Shown here: positions 47,179-58,000 of the stretch, in pieces
Layout of the letters: every line of letters starts with the position of its first letter
Numbering within the stretch: position 1 is the stretch's first letter
Source of the DNA: Gossypium raimondii
Lineage: Eukaryota > Streptophyta > Magnoliopsida > Malvales > Malvaceae
Assembly: GCF_025698545.1 (NCBI RefSeq)
Contig: NC_068567.1
Span: forward strand, 6,634,001 to 6,698,000
Length of the DNA stretch: 64,000 bases
Direction: 5' to 3'
The notes under the pieces: generated by a model
What the model was told of the DNA's origin: nothing
The model's input: the letters and a program-made list of their open reading frames with translations, nothing else
The model's database searches: none
Made by a program: the position numbers and the translations under genes

Positions 47179-47278
47179 NNNNNNNNNNNNNNNNNNNNNN
47201 NNNNNNNNNNNNNNNNNNNNNNNNNNNNNNNNNNNNNNNNNNNNNNNNNNNNNNNNNNNNNNNNNNNNNNNNNNNNNN
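47179..47278. other. Assembly gap (100 N)
   Basis: Exactly 100 unknown bases, the usual placeholder for a gap of unknown size. Left of it is CACTA sequence; right of it is an inverted copy of the PR-10 copy 3 upstream region. Confidence 0.99.
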
Positions 47279-48036
47279 ACCGAAGGTTTCTTGCAAAATT
47301 GATTCTGGTTTGCGTACTGACCTTACATATCGTTGGACATGAAACAGATGTAAGCTTATCATGGAGAACAAAATATATGGATCTTGAGAGCAGTCAATAT
47401 CAAAAGAAGATTAAAAAGAAAGAACTCTGTAATAATAAATCTTGAAAATAGAGTCAGCGTATATTCTCCCATTCTAGCTGTAGAATAGAAAAGAATAATA
47501 AAACAAAAGATAAAGGAGACGGAAACAAGGAAGAAAGTAAACCATTGAAATTACAACGTGTGGATGGCTTGCCTATTGCATGGAAGAGTGTCACATGCGA
47601 ACCGAAGCAGCATGTTCACGTATTTGATTGGGATTCAAGCTAAACTTGCTTTTTACAATGAAAGAAAAGGTGTCTGATACAGAACTGTGTACTGTTTGTT
47701 TATGGGAAGGTCCGTCTGCAATGATCCAAAGCGGAAGACTTCTATCCTGGAAACAATGTTGTACAAGGACTTCCAGTTCAACATAGATACAACTAATGCT
47801 TTTGCCATTGCTGCTTCTTTGAGCAGAGCCACAATCCTATTCCTGGTTTGATTTATAAATTGCAAAAACAGTGTTTGTTTTTCAAAGTTTTGGTGGTTAG
47901 GAGAGTTGTTTTCTTGTTGTATGGTGCCTTGGTTGTTGAATCAAATCGTATGTAGCCCAGAATCAGTCTATTCAGGAAGGGTTCAGTCTTTATAGGAGCA
48001 CCGGTAGGCAGCTCTTTTCTAGCTGATTTGCAAAAT
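47279..48036 (-). other. Inverted copy of the PR-10 upstream and U2 flank
   Basis: Read on the minus strand, 47279-47895 matches 16186-16830, including the 'ggtcagtacgcaaaccagaa' part of the PR-10 promoter cut by the gap. 47895-48036 is the conserved U2 upstream flank. The open frame 47653-47865 (-) mirrors 16152-16415 (+); its conservation by duplication is no proof of coding. Confidence 0.65.
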
Positions 48037-48088
48037 ATCCCACATCAGGAAGAGTACGAAAGAACAGGCGAGAAGCAGGTTTTAAATA
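48037..48088 (+). promoter_or_regulatory. U2 copy D USE and TATA-like box
   Basis: ATCCCACATCA at 48037-48047 (USE consensus RTCCCACATCG) and TTTTAAATA at 48080-48088, 32 bp apart; the RNA start follows about 25 bp after the box. Confidence 0.78.
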
Positions 48089-48112
48089 GCCCGACCCTCG
48101 ACAGAAAGAGGC

Positions 48113-48310
48113 ATACCTTTCTCGGCCTTTTGGCTAAGATCAAGTGTAGTATCTGTTCTTATCAGTTTAATATCTGATACGTGATCCATCGGATCACACG
48201 ATATTAAATTTATTTTTCGAGTGGGAGAGTCCATCACGGTAGCTTGCTACTGGGGTTCTCGAGCGTCACCCGGGTTTTGCAGTATTGCTTGGGCCTGGCG
48301 CACCACACCC
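48113..48310 (+). ncRNA. U2 snRNA copy D
   Basis: A 198-nt plus-strand copy: ATACCTTTCTCGGCC start, intact stem I, GTAGTA at about nt 34-39, the ATCAGTTTAATATCTGATA hairpin, a perfect GTGATCC/GGATCAC stem with an ATC loop, an A/T-rich Sm-type site and a CACCACACCC 3' end. It differs from copy B at only a handful of positions, mostly in the 3' domain (for example GTCACCCGGG for GTCGCCCAGG). It is the U2 RNA of the inverted module. With copy B it is the likeliest to be functional. Confidence 0.87.
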
Positions 48311-48867
48311 AATTCCAATTCGAAAAGTTCGATTTATTAACGCAAGGGATGAATTTATCGTTGAAAGATAATTGGTTGATGAATTTATCGTTGAGGATAA
48401 TTAGTTGTGGCAACGATGTTTACAAGTAACGACCTAATCTGGTTCATGAACGAGCATTGAGAATGATCTGGATATAGGCACCTTGGATAATGATCAATAT
48501 AATACCCTGAATTAATGTGCTTGGAATGTGGCAAATTGTAATCCTTTTTTCTTGTTTTGGTATTTCCATTTGACTTTGCAGGGTAGTGTCAACAAAACAT
48601 AATTAACTTAATTGTTAATTCAACCAATCATTGCCTATTTATATTAAAAATAAAAACAGTGTTACTGTCGTGAACCATAAAACATTGCTTTCAAGTATAT
48701 ATTTTTGAAACGACTCAAAATACCCTTATTACAATGGAAATAGAAATGATGAAATCTAGAGAGACAAATCACTTATTACGCAATCAAACACGGTTTTTGG
48801 CTAAGACAAAACATGAAACATCATCCAAACCACACCATTAAACGTTGAACGCCATGAAAGTAGAGTT
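48311..48867. other. U2/PR-10 spacer, inverted unit D (empty Copia site)
   Basis: Reverse complement of 38247-38328 plus 33323-33791, without the Copia element that separates these in unit C. Near 48395 the site reads 'gaggataatt' where unit C has the insertion. No gene. Confidence 0.65.
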
Positions 48868-49166
48868 TCAGAAATCGGGATTTGCCAACACATAATTTTC
48901 AATAGCTTTCAAAACAAGGGCTCGCTTCTCGGATGCTTCCTTGACTTGGAGCATTAGGTCTGGAGAGATCTGAATGTCACCAATGGTGTAAAAGGTGGTA
49001 GTTACCTTAATACTTGTTCCTCCATCTGCTGCTGCTACAAACTTGGTCTCGTAGCTGATTTTCTTCACCACGTTAAAAAAATCACTTTCGATCACAACGT
49101 AAGTGTATAACTAGTTGTCTTTGTCTAATACATCGACTCTGTGTTTCGCATATGCGAATCCATACC
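48868..49166 (-). pseudogene. PR-10 exon-2 relic, copy 6 (inverted)
   Basis: The minus strand reads an acceptor (AAATGCAG), then [18 protein letters not shown] and an in-frame TAG at the same codon as in the relic at 33024-33322, then an open frame to ENYVLANPDF. Exon 1 is missing; a Copia LTR (49180-49470) stands in the intron 13 bp upstream, at the same position as in the other relic. It is a duplicate of that relic, not an independent loss. Confidence 0.88.
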
Positions 49167-49179
49167 CTGCATTTGATAT

Positions 49180-49470
49180 TGTTGATATTTTATCAGAAAA
49201 GAAAACTAAAATGATGAAAAAAACTGAACTGAGAAGAACTTATTAAAAAGAGAAAACAATAAGTCAAGTAATTGAAATGGAAAAGGTATATCTTATTGAA
49301 CTGAAACTAGTGTTTATATAGTAAACAAGTTAACAACTATTAACTAAAAATAGGCTACTAACATAATCATAATCTCTAAAAAATATCTCTAAACAATCTG
49401 AAACTAATCAAAGAGTTATGATTATATCTCAAATTAGCTAGATTATGATAACTGAAGCAAATCTTCAACA
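49180..49470 (-). repeat. 3' LTR of Copia element B
   Basis: 291 bp; same LTR family as 32721-33010. Confidence 0.88.
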
Positions 49471-52400
49471 CTCCTCCTTGCTTCAGTTGCTGCAAACACC
49501 AAGTGTTGTTCTTAAAACTTCAAATTTCTTTTACTGGAAGCGGCTTGGTGAAGATATCTGCAAATTGCTCTGTTTTGCAATGAACCAGTATAACATTACC
49601 TTCTTTTTGCACTTCACTAAAAAAGAAATGCTTAATATTGAAATGCTTAGTCTTCCCATGAAATACTGGATTATGAGAAATTGCAATGGCAGCTTGATTA
49701 TCAACGAAAATCTTTCTACTTTCCTTCTGTTCAAGGTTAAGCTCACTTAATAATTTTCTCAACCACAAAGCTTGATTAGCAGCGGCTGCTGTAGCAACAA
49801 ATTCTGCTTCGGCAGTGGATTGAGCCACAGTTTCTTGCTTCTTCAAGCTCTATGAGAAGACAAGAAATCCAAAAGTAAAACAATAGTCTGATGTACTCCT
49901 CATGTCATCAATGGAACCTCCCTAATCACTATCAGAGAAGCCAACAAGCTTGAACTCATTACTTCTTGTGAATTTAACACCAAAATTACTTGTGCCTTTG
50001 ATATAACGAACTACTCTCTTAACAACCCTGGGATGCAATTCACTGGCATAATGCATAAATCGTGACAAAATACTTACAACATTTAAAATATCAGGACGTG
50101 TTGCTGTAAGATACATTAAGAAACCAATCAAACTTCTAAAATATCCCTCATCAACTTTATCAACTCCATCTTCTTTACACAGCTCTCGTTTTGATTCATA
50201 GGAGTACTTACTTCCTTGCATTCTTCAAGTTTGAATTTCTTCAAGATTTCCTTGGCATACTTCTTCTGGCAGATGTCATCTCAAAAACCTTCATCATCTC
50301 CCGCTTGAATTCCTCAAGCAACCGTGCATCATTTCTCATTGGCAAGAGATCATCAACATAAATAAAGACTATCAAAATATTATTATTCTGACGTTTGACA
50401 TAAAGAGTGGTCTCGGATAGATTTTTTTCAAAACCCAAGCTCAGCAAATGTCATCTATCTTATTGTACCAAGCTCTTGGAGCTTGTTTCAGCCTATAAAA
50501 AGCCTTCTTGAGAAGAAACACCTTGTATTCCTCTTCTTTCTTCACAAAACCTTCTGGCTACTCAACGTAAATTTCTTCCTGCAAAATGTCATTTAAAAAA
50601 AGCTAATTTTTCATCAAGCTGATACACTCTCCAATTCATTTGAGCAGCTACGGCAAGTAAAAGTCTTATGGTGTCCAAACGAGCAACTGGTGCAAAAGTG
50701 TCTAAATAGTCCACGCCAAAAACTTGTCCATAACCTTTGACCACAAGTCTTGCTTTGTGCTTGTTGGTTAAGCCATCAACATTAAGCTTGGTTCTGTACA
50801 CCCACTTGACTCCAATCACATTCCTATCATGAGGTTGATCAACCAACTCCCATGTTTTGTTTTTCTCAATCATGGACAACTCCTCCTTCATTGCAACCAT
50901 CCATTTTATGTCCTTTATTGACGTGTCAAAATCTACAAGTTCACATACAACTCCATTACATCTTGCATAAATGTCAGCGAACAATCTTGTACCCCTTGTT
51001 GGAGCATCATCCACCAACTCATTCAGCCAATTTTCATCTTTATCTGTGGTTGAAACAGGAAATTTAAGCTTCAGATCTATTGTGCTTTGGTCATTTTTCT
51101 CATCCCAATTCCACTCTTCATTTTCCACGAAATGAACATCTCTTCTTATAACAACTTTCCCAGACTGCAGTTGAAAAATTTTATAAACTTTTGCAACAGC
51201 GCTATAGCCAATAAAGACTCCTAGAAATGCCTTTTTGTCTAGCTTGTCTCTCTTGATCTGTGGAATGTGAGTGAAGCACAAACAACCAAATATTTTGAGA
51301 AAATTTAAAGATGGTTTATGACCATACCAAGCCTCATAGGCTGTTTGATCCTTAACCGCTTTTGTGGCAGTCTATTCTATAGGAAAACCACAATATGAGC
51401 TACTTCTACCGAGAACTTTTAGGTAAGTTTTTCTCATGCAACATACATCTAGTCATGTCTAAGATGTATTTGTTTCGCCTCTCACTAAATCCATTCTATT
51501 GTGGAGTATAGGGAGCTGTTAACTTATGCTCAATGCCAACTTCACAAAATGCATTGAAATTTTTTTATGTATACTCCTTGCCATTATCGAACCTCAATAT
51601 TTGGATATGGTTGCCACTTTGAATTTCCACAATCTTCTTGAATTTCCAGAATACTCCAGCCATTTCTAACTTGAATTTTAAGAAAAAAATCCAACACATT
51701 CTTGTAAAATTATCAATAAAAGCAACATAATATCGACTACCTGCTAATGAATGAGTTCTTTGAGGTCCAGAAATGTCTGTGTGAATCAACTACAACTTAC
51801 AAGTGGCTTTCCATGTTGTTTTAGGAAATGGCTTTCTATTTTCTTTCCAAATTGATAATCCTTACATGTCGGTATGTGATCATCAAGTTCTGAAAGATCA
51901 ATTGCCATTTTTTTGGACTTCATTTGCAGTATCCCCTAATAGTGACAATGTCTGAGCCTTTTATACCACAGCATTGTGAGGCCTTCTTTGATTAGAAAAG
52001 CTGATTGCTCCTCCTGCATTGGATTGAGGGAAAAACTTCTTCTTTCCATCTTAACTTCGAACATCTTCTGTCCTGTAGCATCCTCTATCACACATGCCTT
52101 TTCCATGAACTTCACTTCGAATCCCTTCTCTACTAATTGACCAATACTAAGCAAGTTTTGATCAATATCAGGTACATATAAAACATCAGTAATAAACTTG
52201 GTACCTGAACAGCTTGTAATGGCTATAGTGCCCTTTCCTTTGACTGCAATGTAGTCATCGTTCCCAATTCTGACATTCTTGGACTCGGTACTCTTCAATT
52301 CTTTGAACAACTCTTTGTCATGTGTCATATGATTAGTGCAAACACTATTAATGAGCCAACTTTCACTTGTTTCATGACTATTGAAACAAGTTGCAACAAA

Positions 52401-53402
52401 AAGCTGATCTTCTTCTCGATCTGCCACTTGCGCTTCATCTTCTTGTTGCTGATTTTTGTACTTACAAATAACAGCTTCATGTCCCATTTGGTTACACTTA
52501 CTGCACTTTGCATTTGGTCTTCTCTAGCACTTAAAAGGAGCGTGACCTTTCTTGCCGCAATGTTAAAATGGAGGATAATCCTTTTTACTCTTGATGTTCT
52601 ATTTTCAGTTTTACTTCTGTTCCCAAATGCAAAGATTTCTCTACTCGCAGCGTGAAAAATTTTATTCTTTGACCTCCTGTTCTTTCCATCATCTTGATGC
52701 TTAACTAGTAAAGCACCTTCGGCAGCCCTTTCTTGCCTCATTACACGCATTTGCTCTTGTGCTTGTAAAGCACTTAAGAGTTCCGGCAAAGTAATCTTTG
52801 ACATATCCTTCGTGTTCTCTAAGGTGGTGATGGTAGCCTTAAACCTTTCAGGTACTGTTACAATAATTTTCTCTATAATCCTTGAATCTATTAGAGATGA
52901 ACCTAGAAACTTGACCTTATTGTCTATTTAAGGAGCTTTTCAGAATACTCCTTGACTGTCTCAATCTCCATCTTCTATAACTCAAAATCACGTACAAGAT
53001 TTAACACTTGCATCCCGTGAATTCTTTCATCTCCCTCGTACTCAGTCATGAGATAATCTCATATCTCCTTTGCTGACTTTAGAGACATAATTCGCGTGAA
53101 AATAGTTGGTGAAACTGCAACAAACAAACAAGCTTTTGCCTTTGATTTCCTTATCTTCTTTTCTTTTTGTGTTTTGATTTGTGCCACAGTGGGGTTAGTA
53201 GGCAATGCAGAAATCTCATAGTCTTCTTCCACTGCTTCCCAAAGATCTATAGCCTCCAAGTAAGTCTCCATTCGCACTGCCCAAATCTGATAATTATCTC
53301 CATCAAAAATAGGCGGCGCAATAGAAGAGAAATTAATTTCAACTTCCATAATGCAACAAACACTAACACAAGTCCCTCAAGAAGAAAGCTCTGATTACCA
53401 AT

Positions 53403-53689
53403 TGTTGGTATTTTATCAGAAAAGAAAACTAAAATGACAAAGAAAATTGAACTAAAAAGAACTTATTGAAAAGAGAAAAAAATAAGTCAAGTAATTGAAA
53501 TGGAAAAGGTACATTTTATTGAACTGAAACTAGTGTTTATATAGTAAACAAGTTAACAACTACTAACTAAAAATAGACTACCAACATAATCATAATCTCT
53601 AAAAATATCTCTAAAAATCAAACAAATAAAAGAGTTATAATTATATCTAAAATTAGCAAGATTATGATAACTGAAACAAATCTTCAACA
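53403..53689 (-). repeat. 5' LTR of Copia element B
   Basis: 287 bp, adjoining the primer-site-like TGGTAATCAGAGC. Confidence 0.88.
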
Positions 53690-53731
53690 AATATCAACCA
53701 AATCAGACTTGCACGTAGGTATATGAAGATA

Positions 53732-55062
53732 TGATAACACTCTAGAATAACGTATTTTTACGTATTAATTATGTATTTATTCTGAGTATGATCCTACTAA
53801 TTTGAGCTATTTATGATCTTTTATCTCATAGTGACTAAATTTGAGGCAAAAGCAAAATTAAGGGCCAAAAGCGTGAATTTAGAGATAAAATGGGCCAATG
53901 TGCGACACAATGAAAAGTTTGTGCCAAAAGTGCAAGCATGGAGGATACAAGGGTTGAAATGCAAAAAGAAGAGATTTTATTCTATCAAACTCTATTTTAA
54001 TTATATTAGGATAATTAATATTAGGATAATTAATATTGAGATAATTATTAAGGATTACTTTTAGGATTTTATTTTATCTTTATTTATCTTCAATTAAATG
54101 TATTTATCTTTCAGGAATTTAAGTAGGATTAGACTATCTCCCCTAACACTATAAATAGGGGGTGAAGTGACTCAAAAGAGATCCATCTTTTTCTGTAAAC
54201 ACTCTCTCCCCAAAAGTCTAGGCTTTTGTTCTTCTCATATTTCCTTTCAATAAAATTTCCATTTTTATTTTATTTATTTTATTTTCCACCACAACCATGA
54301 GCCACTAAACCCATCTAGCCGAAGGTTGTCGAAAATCCCCAAAAGGGTTCTTGAGGCTTAGAGTCCGTACTTAGCCTCATTGCTGAGTATTCATCGTTTC
54401 TCTGCACTACGGGGCTGACACTTCCGTCCATGTCCCTTAAGAAGTAAGCTTTTCAACGTATGCAAAGGCGGCCACTTTGTATGTTTTGGGAAGGTTGCAC
54501 AGTCGGTTTGTTAGCTTACTGCGTCAGAGGTTGGCGAGCCCAAAAGACAAAATGGCGTGGGATTCGCCATTGAGAAGTGTTGATCTAGCATAAGACGATC
54601 CCACAGAAGCGATTGTTCGCTAAAGTCAGGTTCCACCAAATTGTAAGTCTAAATCATTGGAGTTGGTGGTCGTTAGCGTCCTCTTCCACTATAACTGGCT
54701 TATTCAGTTTGGGAAGGATCATCTAAAAGCCGAGGATTGAACCCAAGGCGGAATGAGACAACTGGAGGCTGGAATCTCCCATAAGAATTTTCTCTCTTAA
54801 AGCTATTTTTAATTTCTCAAATTTTCAATTTAATATTCTTAATTCTATTTTTATTTTATTTTTCGTTTCCAAATCCAACCCTTTAATTCTATTTTTTTTT
54901 CAAGAACGCAGATTTTCTTGGCCAAGACTCTACTTGGGATTCTACGGAACAAGATATTGTGCAAATCCAATCCCTGAGGATTTGACCCTACTTCCCTTTT
55001 ACTATTCTTTTTCATTATTTATTAGGGATAGGATATTTTTTGTGCTTTCAATGACCGCATCA
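53732..55062 (+). repeat. Left LTR of the Athila-type element
   Basis: About 1.33 kb from TGATAACACTC to GCATCA. A CTATAAATAGG box lies near 54150. Open frames inside it (53813-54064 and 54934-55215) are not genes. Confidence 0.7.
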
Positions 55063-58000
55063 AATTTTGGCACCGTTGTCGGGAGCTGGCAACGTACTAA
55101 TCTTGTTTTTTTGTTTCTTATGACCAGATCTGCTCCAGGTACTTTTGCATTTGATTCAGAAATTGAGAAGACTGCTAGAGCCAATCGCAAGGAGACAAAG
55201 TTACAGAAAAACTAGTCAGTGGTTGTTGGAACTCAAAGTAACCCACTGCCAGAAATAGAAGTCGAAGACGAAGCTGAGTCTAGGGTTAACGAAAACCCTA
55301 CTCGAACACTTGAAAGTGAAAAAGTAGAAGTTGACTCACCAGAAGAAGTGCTTAACGCTAGGGTTAACGAAAACCCGAATCTAGCACACCAACCAATGGC
55401 TCAAACGATTCAAAGAATCGGCAAAGTCAAACGGAACAACCGCCATTGTGTATCGCGTATCCCATCTTGTGGATCTTGATTTTGAGTTAAAGTCGTTTAA
55501 TCGATTCTGACCAACTTTTCGTGGGTTGTAAAATGAAAATCCCCACAAGCATCTGAAAGAGTTTCATATGGTTTGTCTTAGCATGAAACCTCAGAGGGTA
55601 ACTGAGGATCAGATTAAATTGCATGTTTTTCCTTTCTCCCTAGCAGATTCCACTAAGGAATGATTATTTTATTTACCCCCTAGATCTATTACAACTTGGG
55701 CTGATCTATCTCGTTTGTTTCTGAACAGGTTTTTTCCAGCGTCGCGAGCATCTAAGCTAAGAATAAATATCGTTGGCATAAGGCAAAAAGAATATGAGTC
55801 CCTTTACGATTATTAGGAGCGATTTAAGAAGTTGTGTGCAAGCTGCCCACAACATAGTATAACGGAGCAATCTCTCCTCCAATATTTTTACGAAGGTTTG
55901 AAGCCCATGGAGAAGAATATGGTAGACGCTGCTAGTGGAGGAGCATTAGTCAACATGACTCCCCAACAAGCGAGAGACTTAATCTCCACGATGGCTGCAA
56001 ATTCTCAGTAATTCTGAGCCAATACTGAACCCCCTAGAATGGTTCACCAGCTAAGTAATTCAAACTTAGAGGATAAAGTTGATAGACTTACTACTATGAT
56101 GAACTCTCTCATTACAGAATAAGCGAAGACAGCTCGATTATGCAGAATATGTGCTACACCCCATCACGCAACTAATGTATATCCCAGTTTGTATGATGAT
56201 ACCACGGCCCGTCTAGATGCTGTGGGAAATTTCCCTGGGCCGCCACAAAGGTAGTACGACCCCTACGCTAATACCTACAACCCAGGGTGGAAGGACCATC
56301 CTAACTTAAGTTATGGGGCCAATCCACGAAATAACTAGCCATACGAAAATCGGTTTTCACAACAGCCGCAAGGTTTAGGTAATTTCCTAGAAACCATGGT
56401 CAATAAGTTAGCAGCTAATGTTCTTGATTTTCAACGGCAAACTCTTAATTTCCAAAAAGAGACGAAGGATTTCCTACAGAAAACCGAGGCGTCCATCAGA
56501 GAGTTGACCACATCGATCGAGAAATTAACCTATCAAGGGAAGCTGCCGTCACAAACAGAACCAAACCCTAGACAAAATACAAATGCAGTGATGTTGCGAA
56601 GTGAAAAGGTACTAGAATCGATTCTTGACAAGAATCTTGCCCAAGAAATCGCCCAGGAAAAACCCGAGAAAGACGAACAGGTCTGACCAAAGCCTCCATT
56701 ACCTAAAATTCAACCTCCATTTCCAGAACGATTCAACCAGTGTCGAAGAGGTAAAGAGGACAAGGAAATCCTCGAAATATTTAGGAATGTCGAGATCAAC
56801 ATTCCGCTGTTGGACGCCATCAAGAAAATACCGCGGTATGCTAAATTTCTTAAAGAGCTTTGCACCAACAAGCGAAAATTAACAGGTAACGAAAGGGTGA
56901 ATGTTGGTGAGAATGTATCCTCAGTGTTACAGCGGAAAATGCCGAAAAAATGCAAAGATAGGGGCATGTTTGCAATACCATGCAAAATAGGCCATCTGGG
57001 AATTAAGAAGGCTATGTGTGATCTAGGGGCTTCTATAAATGTAATGCCGTATTCTATTTATGAATCACTTAACGTGGGTTTTTTTGACAAAAACAGGTGT
57101 TATCATTCAATTGGCAGACAGGTCTGTTGTGCATCCAAAAGGAGTCCTCGAGGATGTTCTAGTAAAAGTTAACGAGCTTATTTTCCCTGCAGATTTTTAT
57201 GTTATCAAAATGGAGGAGGATAACACTCCTGGATCTTCAGAACTCCTGCTGGGTCGACCGTTCCTTAGTACAGCTAGTACTAAAATTGATGTTCGAAGTG
57301 GAACTCTCACAAAGGAGTTTGATGAGGAGATCATAAAGTTTAATGATTACGACGCCATTAGCCATCCAAGCGAAATCTTGAGCGTAAATCGTATCTACAT
57401 AATTGACTCTTTGGTGGAAGAGAATTTTGAGTCAATTTATAAAGATAATTCTGAACTTGATGAAATTGAATTTGTTAATGAGTTATTATTTCCAAATACT
57501 AAACTGTTACCTTTTGTTATACAGGCGCTAGAGTTGGAGTCGAAACCACTTCGTGAGCATCTGAAATATGTATTTTTAGGGAACAGTAATACCATACCAA
57601 TCATAATCTCCAATAGACTCTCCACACATGAAGAGGAAATTTTGGTTCATATACTAAAAAGTCATAAGGAGGCGATTGGCTGGACTATTGCAGACTTAAA
57701 AGGGATAAGCCCTTTGACGTGCACACACAAGATCTACTTGGAGGAAGACACGAAACTGAGGTGAGAGGCACAAAGATGGCTAAATCTGAATATGATGGAG
57801 GTAGTAAAAAAAGAAATACTCAAGCTTTTGGATGCTGACGTAATTTACCCTATTTCTGACAGTAGGCGGGTAAGTCTAGTTCAAGTCGTGCCCAAGAAAA
57901 CGGGCGTGACAGTAAAGAAAAATGCTGAAAGTGACTTGGTACCTACCCAAGTACAAAATGGGTGGCGCGTCTGCATTGATTACAGCAAGTTGAACTCATA

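Larger units (their letters stand above)
49180..53689 (-). mobile_element. Copia retroelement B, about 4.5 kb, old
   Basis: LTRs are 49180-49470 (291 bp) and 53403-53689 (287 bp), TGTTG...CAACA. By eye they differ at roughly 7-8% of positions, so the insertion is much older than the element at 33.8 kb. Flanking GATAT and AATAT are a near-perfect 5-bp repeat. A tRNA-Met-like primer site lies next to the right LTR, and a purine tract next to the left. On the minus strand gag runs from 53349 with a zinc-knuckle region, then protease/integrase (about 52480-51000), reverse transcriptase (about 50900-50240, YVDDL) and RNase H (to about 49520). Broken, with roughly ten breaks. Fossil. Confidence 0.9.
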
